From Terrirubrum flagellatum (GTDB lineage: Bacteria > Pseudomonadota > Alphaproteobacteria > Rhizobiales > Beijerinckiaceae), in contig NZ_CP091851.1 of NCBI RefSeq assembly GCF_022059845.1, forward strand, positions 5,011,501-5,075,500: a stretch of DNA of 64,000 bases, written 5' to 3'. The notes beneath the pieces are model-generated. The model did not search any database, had not been told where the DNA came from, and saw only the letters and a list, made by a program, of their open reading frames with translations. Shown here piece by piece: positions 16,866-26,529 of this stretch. Position 1 is the stretch's first letter. Each line of letters opens with the position of its first letter. A program made the translations under genes and the position numbers.

Positions 16866-19393
16866 CACGCAGCCTCTCTGGTCGAGTTCTGCAGGCTCTC
16901 GAGCATGGAGACCAATTTTTGACGGTCGAATTTCGAGACGGCGCCTGACACGCCGAGGTCGGCCAGCCGGCTCTCGCGCAGCGAATCGAAATCGTTGCAC
17001 CAGGCGATGCGCTGCGCGGACGCCGCGGCCAGCCGCGCGAGTCGTGACCGGGCGGCTTCGTCAGATGGGGCGATCACGGCTGGCTCGGCGATGATGACGT
17101 CATACATCGAGGGCGCGCCGGCAAGCGCCTGATCGAGCGATTCAACGGCAGTAACCTCGTAACCGGCTGCGCGCAGCACCGGCGCGATCATGTCGCGGAA
17201 GAACGGCGATTCCTCGATCATCAGCGCGCGCGGCGTCGCGCGCGCGCCGACGCGGTCGATATCGGGATGCGTTGCGCGCAGATGGTGCAGGGCGTCGACG
17301 ACGTCCATGGCCTCGCCGTTGAGAATCGCTGCGCCAAGAACGCCGGGACCATCGCCGCCGTCGAGCACAATCTCTTGCTCGATCACGTCGACGATCGCCT
17401 CGACGACGAGGCCGACGGATTTGTCCTTCTGCGTCAGCACGAGACAGGGCGCTTTCGGCGCCTTGCGTTCGACCAGCGCGTCGGCGCCGACGAGCGGCAA
17501 GAGCTTGCCGTGATATTGCATGACGGAGTGGCCGCCGGCGCGTTCGACCGATTTGGCCTCGACCTCCTCAAGCCGCGCGATCGCGGAGAGCGGCAGGGCG
17601 CAGCGCCGTCCGTTCGAGCGGAAGATGAGCAGCGCGGTCTTGCCGCCGTGGCGCGCGCGCTCATCCGAGAGATGTTGCTTTCCAGCGCGCGCGCGCGCCG
17701 AGCTTTCCGTGACGACAGCGGCTTTGCGCGCGAGGCCGATGGGATCGAGAATCAGCACGACCGATCCGTCGCCGAGAATGGTGTTGCCGGAATAGATCGA
17801 CATGTGGCGCAGCATCGTCGACATCGGCTTCACCACGATCTCTTCCGTGTGGAAGACCTGATCGACAAGGATGCCGAAGCGAGCGGCGCCGACCGACATG
17901 ATGGCGACATATCCTTCGGCTTGCGCGTCGGGATCGCCGCCAAGACCAAGCGTCGTCGACAACGCGATCAGGGGCAGCATCTCGCCGCGCACGATGAGCA
18001 CGCGGCCGCCATCCAGTTTCTCGATGCGAGTCTGGCTTTCGGAGTCGATATGGACCAGTTCGGCGACTGCGTTCTGCGGCGCGGCGAACTGCTGGCCGCC
18101 GGCGCCGATCAGCAGGGCCGGCACGATCGCGAGAGTCAGAGGCAATGTCAGGATGAAAGTGACGCCATGGCCGGATTGCGACTGCACGTCGATCGAACCG
18201 CCGATCTGCTCGACATTGGCGTTGACGACATCGAGACCGACGCCGCGCCCCGAGATCGCCGTGATCTTCTGCGCGGTCGAGAAACCGGGATGGAAGATGA
18301 ATTTCGCGATCTGCGCTTCCGTCATCTTTTCACGGTCGGATTCGCTGATCAGCCCGCGTTCGATCGCCTTGGCGGCTATCCGCTGATGGTTGAGGCCGCG
18401 GCCGTCGTCGCTCACCTCGATCGTGATCGAACCGCCAGCGTGATAGGCGCGCAAGGCGATGACGCCGCGCGCGAGCTTGCCGACCGCCAGCCTGTCCTGT
18501 CGGGATTCAATGCCGTGGTCGGCCGCGTTGCGCACGAGATGCGTCAGCGGATCCTTGATCAGATCGAGCACCTGGCGATCGAGCTCGGTATCGGCGCCGC
18601 TCATTTCGAGGTCGATATCCTTGTCGAGCTCAAGCGAGAGATCGCGGACCAGTCGCGGCAGCTTGTGCCACGCATTGCCGATCGGCTGCATGCGCGTCTT
18701 CATCACGCAATCCTGCAATTGCGTGGTGACCTGCGACAGACGCTGCAAAGGCGCGTTGAAGGCGTGGCCGCTTTGCTGGCGCGCGACATCGAGGAGCTGA
18801 TTGCGCGTCAACACCAGCTCGGACACCATGGTCAGGAGCTGTTCGAGCGTGTCGACGTTGACGCGCAGCGTCGATGATGCGGCGGTCGGCTCTTCGACGC
18901 CTGATGTCGCAGACGGATCAGAATCGCATGCAGCGTCGCGCTCCGCCTCTTGCTGCGTCAGCGCAATGTCGGGCGCGGCGACTTCGTCGCTGCGAAACGC
19001 AATCTCGTCGTCATCGTCCGACGCGCCGGCCATGCGTTCGAGCGCGCTGATCAGGTCGCCATCGGATCCTTCGGGCTCTGCAGTGGTTTTTTCCAACGCA
19101 GCGAGGATTTGCTTGATCCGGTCGACGCTCGCGAGGATGAGGGAGACCGCGTCGCGCGTCACAGGCGCGCCGTCGCGGAAACGTCCCATTAAGGTTTCGG
19201 CGGCGTGCGCCAGCGCTTCAAGACGGGGAAGACCGAGAAAGCCGCAGGTGCCCTTGATCGTGTGAACGAGGCGAAAGAGCGTGCGAAGAATGTCCTTGTT
19301 GTCGGGTTCATGCTCGAAACGGACGAGTTGCACGTCGACATGGTCGAGGCTCTCGCCGGTCTCGACAAGGAACTCACGCAACAGGTCGTCCAT
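16865..19393 (-). CDS. cheA: Chemotaxis histidine kinase CheA with second CheW-like domain and degenerate receiver
   Basis: An 842-residue hybrid CheA. The order is HPt with His44 (RLVHTIKGTCGFLG), an acidic linker, dimerisation helix (LEQLLTMVSELVLTRNQLL), HATPase with HLVRNAADHGIE and GRGVGLDVV, a CheW-like domain, a second CheW-like domain at about 600-715, then a receiver-like domain. That receiver has Glu-Glu (LMIEESPF) where the acidic pair belongs and Glu (VIIAEP) at the phospho-Asp position, so it cannot be a normal phosphate acceptor. There is no obvious P2 CheY/CheB-binding domain. It heads the che operon after chpT and overlaps cheW by one base. Confidence 0.95.
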   Translation of the reverse strand: MDDLLREFLVETGESLDHVDVQLVRFEHEPDNKDILRTLFRLVHTIKGTCGFLGLPRLEALAHAAETLMGRFRDGAPVTRDAVSLILASVDRIKQILAALEKTTAEPEGSDGDLISALERMAGASDDDDEIAFRSDEVAAPDIALTQQEAERDAACDSDPSATSGVEEPTAASSTLRVNVDTLEQLLTMVSELVLTRNQLLDVARQQSGHAFNAPLQRLSQVTTQLQDCVMKTRMQPIGNAWHKLPRLVRDLSLELDKDIDLEMSGADTELDRQVLDLIKDPLTHLVRNAADHGIESRQDRLAVGKLARGVIALRAYHAGGSITIEVSDDGRGLNHQRIAAKAIERGLISESDREKMTEAQIAKFIFHPGFSTAQKITAISGRGVGLDVVNANVEQIGGSIDVQSQSGHGVTFILTLPLTLAIVPALLIGAGGQQFAAPQNAVAELVHIDSESQTRIEKLDGGRVLIVRGEMLPLIALSTTLGLGGDPDAQAEGYVAIMSVGAARFGILVDQVFHTEEIVVKPMSTMLRHMSIYSGNTILGDGSVVLILDPIGLARKAAVVTESSARARAGKQHLSDERARHGGKTALLIFRSNGRRCALPLSAIARLEEVEAKSVERAGGHSVMQYHGKLLPLVGADALVERKAPKAPCLVLTQKDKSVGLVVEAIVDVIEQEIVLDGGDGPGVLGAAILNGEAMDVVDALHHLRATHPDIDRVGARATPRALMIEESPFFRDMIAPVLRAAGYEVTAVESLDQALAGAPSMYDVIIAEPAVIAPSDEAARSRLARLAAASAQRIAWCNDFDSLRESRLADLGVSGAVSKFDRQKLVSMLESLQNSTREAA

Positions 19394-19497
19394 CTACGCG
19401 CACCCGACGGCCGCAGCGGCGACCGACCGCGATGATGAACGGGAACGGTTGACGACAGGTTGATGGGCGGTCGAATTCTGTATTTACGCCAGCCCGT

Positions 19498-20142
19498 TCA
19501 TGCGAGCGGAGCGGACAACACGGTCACCGCATCGTCGATAAGTTCAATGCTCGCGCTCATGCCGCAAGCGCGCGCGACGAGCCCGGCATAGTAGGCGCGA
19601 ACGCCTTCGGCGTCGACGGTCCCGGTCTCGGATTCGCCCGCCAGCAGCTCAGCCGTATGTGCGGGAACGCGCGCGTAAGGGCCTTTGGCGCGAATCGCAT
19701 AGCGGCATGTTTCGCCTTCGATCTCGCCGATCACTTCGATCGAGCCGCCGCGCGGGATCGACTGCGCCGCGAGAATGAGCAGATTGAGAAGAAGCTTGAC
19801 CTTGTTCTTCGGCAGGAGAACGCGAGGCGCCTTCCAGTCGAGCGTGGTGCGGTTGTCGACGATCAGGTCGACGGCGGCCGAATGGGCGTCGCCCATGTCG
19901 AGCGAGGCACCGGCCGAACCGGACGCGCCATAGGCGATGCGGGCGAATTTCAGCTTGGCGCTGGCCGAGGCGGCGCTTTTGCCGATCAGATCGAGCGCGT
20001 CGTCGCGCAGGCCGGAATCCTTTTCCTCCGCCATCAGCTCGAGGCCGTTCTGGATGGCGCCGACCGGGTTGATGACGTCGTGGCAGATCCGGCTGCACAA
20101 CACCGCGGCGAGATCAAGCGGGTCCATCGTGATGGCTGGCAT
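19498..20142 (-). CDS. chpT: Histidine phosphotransferase ChpT
   Basis: A 214-residue protein with a DHp-like first part containing SRICHDVINPVGAIQNGLELM, where the His is the phospho-acceptor, and a degenerate GHKL ATPase-like domain after it with no usable ATP-binding loops. This is the signature of ChpT, which passes phosphate from CckA to CtrA and CpdR. ctrA is in the same window. It lies 104 bp upstream of cheA on the same strand, so it may share transcription with the chemotaxis genes. A GATTC (CcrM site) lies at 20182-20186, upstream of its start. Confidence 0.88.
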   Translation of the reverse strand: MPAITMDPLDLAAVLCSRICHDVINPVGAIQNGLELMAEEKDSGLRDDALDLIGKSAASASAKLKFARIAYGASGSAGASLDMGDAHSAAVDLIVDNRTTLDWKAPRVLLPKNKVKLLLNLLILAAQSIPRGGSIEVIGEIEGETCRYAIRAKGPYARVPAHTAELLAGESETGTVDAEGVRAYYAGLVARACGMSASIELIDDAVTVLSAPLA

Positions 20143-20257
20143 GGCGATATCCGGAACGCGAATGGGGATGGCGCGTTCAAAGCGATTCGCGCCGACGCGG
20201 AACCCTGCTACTCAACTGTTACCATCTGGCAAAGGGATTGGGAGCCCGGGAGCCTGA

Positions 20258-21070
20258 ATGATGCGCGCCGATCCGGCCCTGCTGGACGCTTTCGCCGGGC
20301 TCGCCGCCGAGGCGGGGCGCATCCTGCTCGAAACGCCGCGCCGGGCCGGAATGACCGCCAAGCCCGACGGCAGTCCGGTCACGGCCGCTGATATCGCTTG
20401 CGAAAAGGCGATGGCGCGCCGGATCTCGGCGCTTTTGCCAGGCGTCCCGATCATCGGCGAGGAGAGCGCCCCAGAGGGCTGCCGACTGCCGGAGGGCGGG
20501 CGGCTGATCCTGCTCGATCCGCTCGACGGCACCCGCGCCTTCATCGACGGCCGTGACGATTTCTGCATCTGCCTCGCCTTGGTGGAGGGAGGGGAGCCTG
20601 TTCTGGGCGTCTTGGGCGCGCCTGCCCGCGGCATGGTCTATGCGGGACTGGCCGGGTCTGCTCCCCTTTGCTGGGCGGCGAAAGTCGGCGCGAATGGCGT
20701 CCTCGCGGCCGAGCGAACAGCTCTTAAAGTGCGAACCGGCCGCCGGCCTCCGATCGGCCTTGTCTCCGAACGGCATGGCGATCCCGCCAGCGAGGCTATT
20801 CTTGAGCGGGTCGGCGCGGTCGAACGGCCGAGCCTGTCTTCGGCGCTCAAATTCGCCGCGCTCGCCGAGGGCAAGGCCGACCTCTACCCCCGACTCGCCC
20901 CAACCATGGGCTGGGACACGGCGGCGGGTCAGGCGGTTCTCGCCGCGGCCGGGGGCGCGACCTACGGGGCCTCGGGCGCCATCCTGCGCTATGACGCCGG
21001 CCAGCCCCTTCTCAACGCCGGCTTCGTCGCAGTGGGCGACATGGCGCTGCGCGCGACGATCTTCGGCTGA
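20258..21070 (+). CDS. cysQ: 3'(2'),5'-bisphosphate nucleotidase CysQ-like (inositol monophosphatase family)
   Basis: A 270-residue Mg-dependent phosphatase. The metal-binding motifs are present: GEES at about residue 67, DPLDGTRAFI with both Asp residues, and the C-terminal GWDTAAGQAVLAAAGG. Family members with this layout hydrolyse 3'-phosphoadenosine 5'-phosphate from sulfate assimilation, or inositol phosphates; the short motif IDGRDDFCICLALVEGG fits CysQ better. It starts 115 bp from the divergent chpT gene. ATG 20258 and ATG 20261 are both possible starts. Confidence 0.85.
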   Translation: MMRADPALLDAFAGLAAEAGRILLETPRRAGMTAKPDGSPVTAADIACEKAMARRISALLPGVPIIGEESAPEGCRLPEGGRLILLDPLDGTRAFIDGRDDFCICLALVEGGEPVLGVLGAPARGMVYAGLAGSAPLCWAAKVGANGVLAAERTALKVRTGRRPPIGLVSERHGDPASEAILERVGAVERPSLSSALKFAALAEGKADLYPRLAPTMGWDTAAGQAVLAAAGGATYGASGAILRYDAGQPLLNAGFVAVGDMALRATIFG

Positions 21071-21188
21071 TCCGGCCATCCCCGCTCCCCAAGCCTTCGT
21101 CGCGTCATTTTCGTAACGCTTTTTGACGATCATCGATTCGGGAAGTCGCGCCCGCTCCGGGCGCCGCGGGATCAGGGACGGAGCGCCT

Positions 21189-21764
21189 ATGCTGGCATTG
21201 AGACGACTGGTTATCGCCGCCTGTGCGGTTGCGTGGGCGGCGTTTTCGCCTGCCGCTCCGGCCGCGGCGCAGGGACAGCCCGAGAGCTTCTCGGCCGGCG
21301 AACTCGTGCAGTCCGGCCATCGCTTCTTCGGCAATGTGTCGCGCGGGCTGGCGCTGACGATCGAGGAGGCGACGCGCCGTTGGGGCGAGCCGAACGGCTA
21401 TATCCTCGGCCAGGAAGGCTCCGGCGCTTTCGTCGGCGGTCTGCGTTTCGGCGAGGGCACGCTCTACACCCGCAATGCAGGAGATCGGCGCGTCTACTGG
21501 CAGGGCCCTTCGATCGGCTTCGATTTCGGCGGCGATGGCGCGCGCACCATGATGCTCGTCTACAATCTGCCTTCGCGCGACGCGATCTTCGGGCGCTTCG
21601 GCGGCATCGACGGATCGGCTTATCTCGTCGGAGGTTTTGGCATGACCGCGCTGATCAACAACAACATCCTCGTTGTTCCCATTCGCTCCGGCGTCGGCGC
21701 GCGATTGGGGCTCAATGTTGGCTATCTCAAATTCACCGACAGCGCGACCTGGAACCCCTTCTGA
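21189..21764 (+). CDS. eipA: DUF1134 / EipA-type periplasmic envelope protein
   Basis: A 191-residue secreted protein with a clear signal peptide (LRRLVIAACAVAWAAFSPAAPAAAQ). The mature part is a small glycine-rich beta protein (GSGAFVGGLRFGEGTLYT, GPSIGFDFGGDGARTMMLVYNL, IRSGVGARLGLNVGYLKFT), which matches the DUF1134 family. The Brucella member EipA maintains envelope integrity and is reported to be under CtrA control. ATG 21189 is preferred over ATG 21123 because it has GGAG upstream and is followed at once by the signal peptide. No clear CtrA box was found in the 118 bp upstream. Confidence 0.8.
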   Translation: MLALRRLVIAACAVAWAAFSPAAPAAAQGQPESFSAGELVQSGHRFFGNVSRGLALTIEEATRRWGEPNGYILGQEGSGAFVGGLRFGEGTLYTRNAGDRRVYWQGPSIGFDFGGDGARTMMLVYNLPSRDAIFGRFGGIDGSAYLVGGFGMTALINNNILVVPIRSGVGARLGLNVGYLKFTDSATWNPF

Positions 21765-21873
21765 CGAATCTGCGAGGGAAGATAGCCGCCCTTCCTTCAG
21801 CAGCCTCCCGCGAGTAGAGTAAGCGCGAATTCAGGCGGCGGGCAGGCGCAAGAATTTCGCGCAGGCGCGGGAA

Positions 21874-22848
21874 ATGATTGAATTTGCGATGATCTTTGGC
21901 CTGGGGGCGCTCGCCGCCACGCTGCTTGCGCTGAGCGCGTTGCCGGCGCTCGACCGCCGCGCGCAGCGCCTGGCCAAGCGAAGGCTGGAAGCCCTGTTTC
22001 CCATGTCGATCGCCGAAATCGCAGCCGAGCGGGATCATGTGCGCGCGGCCATGGCGGTGGAGGCGCGCCGCGCCGAACTGAAGGCGGAAACGAAGGCGCG
22101 GGAGAAAGCTTCCGATCTCGCCGAGATCGGACGCCGCGACGTGACGATTCATGCGCTCAATGAAACCGTGGCCGCGCGTGATGCAGCGATCGTCGGACAT
22201 GAACGGACGATCAGCGGACTGAGCAATGATCTCGCGCAAATGACCTCTGATCGCGACTCCGCGCGATCTGATCTTGGCGCGACGCGCGCTGCGTTCGACT
22301 TCCTGCAGAGCGCTCATGCGCAGCAGACCGCGAAACTCGCCGCGACCGAGGCTGTCGCGGCGCAGCGCGATGTCGCGTTGCAGGAGCTCCGGGCCGGCGC
22401 GGCGGCAATGCTGCAGAAGTTGACCGAGCGCGAGGACGCTTTTGCGAATCTTCAGATCGAGCTGCGAAAGACGACCGATCTCGCGACCGGCCGCCAGCTC
22501 ACGATCGCCGCGCTCGATGCGCAGCTCGAGACGGCGCTCGGCGAAGCGCGGGAGACAGCGCGCCAGCTTGTCGCCGCACGCGACATGCTGGGCCAGCGCG
22601 ACGCCGTGATCGCACGCGCGACGGCTGAGAGGGACGAGGCGAAGGAGCGTATCGTCGTGCTTGAACGCGAAGCGGCGGAAGCGCGCGCCACGGTTGCGCC
22701 GGTGGAAGTCAGGCCGGTGACCGCCAATGATGACGCGCCGCCCGCGGTCGATCATCGCGCCGCGAAATCGCCCCGCAATACCAGCCGACGCAAACGCAGC
22801 GCGCGCCGCAAACCTCCTGCGATCACGACTCCGCAGGCTGCGGAATAA
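21874..22848 (+). CDS. Membrane-anchored coiled-coil protein of unknown function
   Basis: A 324-residue protein with one N-terminal transmembrane helix (FAMIFGLGALAATLLALSALPAL), then about 230 residues of long coiled coil rich in Ala, Arg, Glu and Asp, and a basic tail (RRKRSARRKPP) that could touch nucleic acid or acidic lipid. An IAEIAAERD-type segment follows the membrane helix. No enzymatic motif is visible. It is 109 bp after the EipA-like gene and 8 bp from the 3' end of the convergent CelD-like gene. A structural cell-envelope role is plausible but unproven. Confidence 0.65.
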   Translation: MIEFAMIFGLGALAATLLALSALPALDRRAQRLAKRRLEALFPMSIAEIAAERDHVRAAMAVEARRAELKAETKAREKASDLAEIGRRDVTIHALNETVAARDAAIVGHERTISGLSNDLAQMTSDRDSARSDLGATRAAFDFLQSAHAQQTAKLAATEAVAAQRDVALQELRAGAAAMLQKLTEREDAFANLQIELRKTTDLATGRQLTIAALDAQLETALGEARETARQLVAARDMLGQRDAVIARATAERDEAKERIVVLEREAAEARATVAPVEVRPVTANDDAPPAVDHRAAKSPRNTSRRKRSARRKPPAITTPQAAE

Positions 22849-22856
22849 CCGCGCCT

Positions 22857-24053
22857 TCAACGCCTCCGTAGCATCGCGCGCGCAAGTCCAGCGAGCTTGC
22901 GCATGAATTGCGATTCGCGCGCCCGGGCGCGCGCATTCTTCATGAGCGCGCGCGGCCAGCCGCGCCACGACGCAGCAACGGTCAGCTCGATAAGCGGCAG
23001 CGTTTCGACGCCGAGGCGGCGCTTGTAGTCGTAGTCGCCGATGGTGAAGTCGAAGCGGCGCAGGCCGCGCGCGCGCAACGCCCGCATGGTCTCCATGATC
23101 ACCAGCCGGCCCGGCGAGAAATGGCTCCAGCCGGCGCGCGCGGCGCCCAGCCGCACCATGGCGAAATGATCGCCTTCGATTACGCCCATCAGCGCGGCGA
23201 CGACGACGTCGCCAATAAAAAGCGCCGACAGGGTGACCGCGCCGCGCGGCAGACCGTCACGCAGAAGTTCGCGATAGAAGGCGGCCGGCGCGGGATCATC
23301 GAGATAATAGTCACGCCCAAGGCCGCGAATGCGCGCCGACTGCATTTCGGCTAGCGCATTAAGGACGCTCATCGCCTGCGCCAGATCCTTGACCATCATG
23401 AAGCGCGCGCCCTCATGCGCTTCGAAGACGCGCTTCTCGCGACCCAGCTCTTTCCTGAACTTGCGCTCGAAGCCGCGCACGAAGGCCTCGAACGGCGCGT
23501 CGATATCAAGGACGTTCCCGGACAATCGCGACGCGCGCGCGGGTTTGATGAGCGCCAGCGGATTGGGGCGGCCCGCGAGAATGCGCGGCGATTTGGCGAT
23601 GTTGATCAGATCGCAGGGCGGCAGAGCGCGCCGGATCGCCCGCCAGAGCAATCGGGCGCCGGCCGCGTCAACAGGCGCTTCGGGGCCGAGGATGGGCGCG
23701 TTGTAGTCAGTGACGCCATCATCCATCGGTTCGAGAATTTTCAACCCGTCGCGCTCACGCAGAGCAAGAAACAAGGCGACTGCGAGGAGGTTTGACGCCT
23801 GCGCGCGCGCGATCACGATCACGGGTTGTCGCGCCGTGTCGGCGCTGGCGAACGCGCCTTGCCAGGCCTTCAGCCACACCCTGCTCTGGAATGGCGTGCC
23901 GACGCCCTCGGCGGCCTCTTTCGCGACAATGGCTAGGGCGTCGTCAACGTTCGAGAAAATGTCGACCTGAAAGTCGCGCGCCGCGGCGCGCGGCGTTGTC
24001 GGCGCTCCATTTTGCGCAAGGAGCTCTGATCGTGTCGCCTTCGCCGTCGACAT
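22857..24053 (-). CDS. GNAT-type acyltransferase of the CelD/BcsL family (polysaccharide-associated)
   Basis: A 398-residue protein with the FemAB-like double GNAT architecture of the 'cellulose biosynthesis protein CelD' group. Recognisable parts are a first domain with TPFQSRVWLKAWQGAF, then FERKFRKELGREKRVFEAHEG, and a second acetyltransferase domain with FIGDVVVAALMGVIEGDHFAMVRLG and FDFTIGDYDYKRRLG. These proteins sit in exopolysaccharide loci and are thought to acylate sugars or precursors. ATG 24053 is preferred to 24128, because the extra upstream residues are Arg-rich and unlike the family. It is the last gene of a minus-strand run of three. Confidence 0.75.
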   Translation of the reverse strand: MSTAKATRSELLAQNGAPTTPRAAARDFQVDIFSNVDDALAIVAKEAAEGVGTPFQSRVWLKAWQGAFASADTARQPVIVIARAQASNLLAVALFLALRERDGLKILEPMDDGVTDYNAPILGPEAPVDAAGARLLWRAIRRALPPCDLINIAKSPRILAGRPNPLALIKPARASRLSGNVLDIDAPFEAFVRGFERKFRKELGREKRVFEAHEGARFMMVKDLAQAMSVLNALAEMQSARIRGLGRDYYLDDPAPAAFYRELLRDGLPRGAVTLSALFIGDVVVAALMGVIEGDHFAMVRLGAARAGWSHFSPGRLVIMETMRALRARGLRRFDFTIGDYDYKRRLGVETLPLIELTVAASWRGWPRALMKNARARARESQFMRKLAGLARAMLRRR

Positions 24054-24072
24054 GAGCGTCCGCCTCCGTCGA

Positions 24073-24984
24073 TCAATCGCGATGCGCGCCGGAGTCGAGC
24101 GTGAAGTCGACTCCGCGTTTCGGTGCATCCGATCGCTGTGCGAAGCGCAAATTCGCCAAAACGCGTTGCATCGCCGCTTTGCCCCAGAAGGCGAGACCGG
24201 TGGTTGCGCGCGAGCGCGGAATCATGCCGAAGCGTTTGCGCAAGGCGCCATTGGCGGCTTCAACGATGCGTGATCTCCGCATTTCGTCGGTTGCGTAGCT
24301 CATCATCACGGCGATGTTCAACCTGTTATCGTTGTCAACGCGATAAGGCGCGTAGGGCGGCCAGTGAAGAAGCTGACCCGGCGCGAGATTGAGCGCCTGC
24401 GCGTGATCGTCATACCAGGGCTGGTAAGCCATGTCGGACCCATGCTCCGCCAGCGCGATCGCTTCGCGATCGTCACCCGATACGAAGGGAGGCGCGGGAG
24501 GGTAGATCAAAGCGCGCTGCGCGCCCGCGATCTGCCAGAGGATCTGCCCCTCCGGGGTCGCGCGATAGCGCGTCTTCGCGCCTGGCGAGGAGATGACGAT
24601 TTCCATGGAGCGGCCCGAGCCGCGCGGCGACGACAAATGATCGCTCAATTCCCCGAATGCGCCGCGCAGGAGCCGGGCATAGCTCAGATCGACGATTTGG
24701 GTGTTGCGCAGGCGCAAGCGCAGCGATCCGGCTTCGATCGCCTCGATCACGGCGCGCCCTGACGCCGCGCCGATATCGCCTTCGCGGACTTCGTTGGCGC
24801 TGATCGGACTGGCGTCAGTCAGCTCGCAATGCTGGCGCGGATAATGCTCGATCAGCTCGGCTAATCCGTCGAGGCTGAACAAGGGCGATTCGTGCAGCCG
24901 GTGGACGAGTGGTTGCGCTTGCCCGCGCGTCGACGCTGCGTCGTCGTCGCGCCGGCCTGCGAGAATTCGCGGCGAAGGGAACAT
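24073..24984 (-). CDS. Cupin/JmjC-like protein in an exopolysaccharide locus
   Basis: A 303-residue protein that looks like a cupin-type (cupin_4/JmjC-like) barrel: an N-terminal helical part (LHESPLFSLDGLAELIEHYPR), a core with SPGAKTRYRATPEGQILWQIAGAQRALIYPP, then LNLAPGQLLHWPPYAPYRVDN, where the HWP...P segment resembles the end of such barrels, and a helical tail. The usual HxD iron-binding pair is not obvious, so enzymatic activity is uncertain. It lies 21 bp after the priming transferase gene and 19 bp before the CelD-like gene, so it is probably part of polysaccharide production or its control. Confidence 0.5.
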   Translation of the reverse strand: MFPSPRILAGRRDDDAASTRGQAQPLVHRLHESPLFSLDGLAELIEHYPRQHCELTDASPISANEVREGDIGAASGRAVIEAIEAGSLRLRLRNTQIVDLSYARLLRGAFGELSDHLSSPRGSGRSMEIVISSPGAKTRYRATPEGQILWQIAGAQRALIYPPAPPFVSGDDREAIALAEHGSDMAYQPWYDDHAQALNLAPGQLLHWPPYAPYRVDNDNRLNIAVMMSYATDEMRRSRIVEAANGALRKRFGMIPRSRATTGLAFWGKAAMQRVLANLRFAQRSDAPKRGVDFTLDSGAHRD

Positions 24985-25005
24985 GAGGCGGCTCCGCCTT
25001 CGACC

Positions 25006-26529
25006 TCAGCGCGCGTTGAGATAAGCCCGCGGCGAGAACACCGTGAGCAGAAGAATCTTGAGGTCGAAGGTCAGCGACCAGTTGTCAATATAATGGAGAT
25101 CATGCTCGACGCGGCCGCGCATCTTGTCGTCGGTCGAGGTCTCGCCGCGAAAGCCATTCACCTGCGCCCAGCCGGTGATGCCCGGCTTGACGTTATGGCG
25201 GCGCGCATAGAGCGCGATGCGCTGCATGTAGAGATGATCATGGGCAAGCGCATGCGGGCGCGGGCCGACAAGCGACATCTCGCCGCGCAGCACGTTGAGA
25301 AGCTGTGGCAGCTCGTCAATGTTCCACCGGCGGAGGAAATGGCCAACGCGCGTGATGCGCGGATCGTTCGCCTGAGCCTGCTGGACATGCGCGCCGTCGT
25401 CGAGCGTCGTCATCGTCCGGAACTTGCAGATGCGGAACGGGCGCTGATTGAAGCCGTAGCGCCTCTGACGAAACAACGCCGGGCCGGGGCTGTCGAGCTT
25501 GATCAGCAGCATCACGACGAGCGCGAAGGGGGCGAGAAGCGTCAGCGCCGTCGCTGCGCCGACGACGTCCATAGCGCGCTTGATTGCAACCTCGAAGGTT
25601 GAGAGCGGCCGCCGCGTCAGCGACAACAATGAGATCGCGCCAATCTTCGACACCTTGGCGTCGGCGAAGCGATCGAGCATCCGGTCGGCGCCGAGATGGA
25701 TCGAGGCTGGAATCGTGAGGAAATGATCGATGGCGCGATCCACGACCGCATCGCGATTGCGGTCGAGCAGGAGGAAGACATCGTCCGGGCTGCTCAGGCG
25801 CGCGCGCGCGACGGCTGCGCGAAGCTCCTTTTCCAGCGCTTCGGAATCGGGAGCGCGATCGTTCAGCGCGCTCGGGCTGATGTTGGCGAGGCCGACGACC
25901 TGCACGCCATGGTTGAGCGGCCAATGCCGGCTGACGAAAGAGAGCACCTCGGTGTCGACGCCCACGAGGAAGACGCGACGGGCGAGCATCGGCCCATTGC
26001 GGCTCAGGCGATGGACGACCGACATCACAAGGACGCGTCCACCAGCGAGAGCGAGATATCCGCAGATGTAGAACACCAGAAACGTGCCGCGCGAATAGAC
26101 TGCGCTGGTCTTGGTCAGGAATGTCAGGCTGATTCCAAACAGGAAAGCCACGTTCCAACGTTTGAAGATCTGGAGAAGCTGCCCGTCAATGGTCAGATAA
26201 TTCGGCAGCTCATAATCGCCACGAAGAATGCAAGGCGCGATGACGAACAGGGCGATGAGCGCGCCCATCTGAAGCTGGATTTCCGTAACCGCTGGCGATC
26301 CGTAAAACGTGTGATGGTAAATCGCGCCTGCGACCGATGCGCTGATGAAGATCGCGCCGACATCGATAGCCGGCGCCAACAACGCGAAAAGCGAGCGGAA
26401 ACGGGGATCGGCCTGCCGGACCACAATGGGCCGCCTTGTCGCGGAATCCTCACGCGCTTGCGCGGCCGACTGGACGCTTGAACCATTCTGCACAATCTCA
26501 AAGTCGGCGGTCGTCACAGAGCGCTCCAT
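25006..26529 (-). CDS. Polyprenyl-phosphate hexose-1-phosphate transferase priming exopolysaccharide synthesis
   Basis: A 507-residue WbaP/PssY-type polyisoprenyl-phosphate transferase that would load the first sugar phosphate onto undecaprenyl phosphate. It has four to five N-terminal transmembrane helices, a Rossmann-like central part, a further helix ([19 protein letters not shown]) and the C-terminal catalytic block with [25 protein letters not shown] in two pieces, [25 protein letters not shown] and [19 protein letters not shown] 26529 (MERSV) is preferred; the longer frame begins with TTG. It is divergent from the chain-length gene, 185 bp away. Confidence 0.92.
   Translation of the reverse strand: MERSVTTADFEIVQNGSSVQSAAQAREDSATRRPIVVRQADPRFRSLFALLAPAIDVGAIFISASVAGAIYHHTFYGSPAVTEIQLQMGALIALFVIAPCILRGDYELPNYLTIDGQLLQIFKRWNVAFLFGISLTFLTKTSAVYSRGTFLVFYICGYLALAGGRVLVMSVVHRLSRNGPMLARRVFLVGVDTEVLSFVSRHWPLNHGVQVVGLANISPSALNDRAPDSEALEKELRAAVARARLSSPDDVFLLLDRNRDAVVDRAIDHFLTIPASIHLGADRMLDRFADAKVSKIGAISLLSLTRRPLSTFEVAIKRAMDVVGAATALTLLAPFALVVMLLIKLDSPGPALFRQRRYGFNQRPFRICKFRTMTTLDDGAHVQQAQANDPRITRVGHFLRRWNIDELPQLLNVLRGEMSLVGPRPHALAHDHLYMQRIALYARRHNVKPGITGWAQVNGFRGETSTDDKMRGRVEHDLHYIDNWSLTFDLKILLLTVFSPRAYLNAR

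Noticed and set aside
14763-16922. 719-residue open frame on the plus strand opposite cheB, cheY and cheW
   Set aside because: Composition is Arg/Asp-heavy with no fold pattern, and the opposite strand carries three clear chemotaxis genes.
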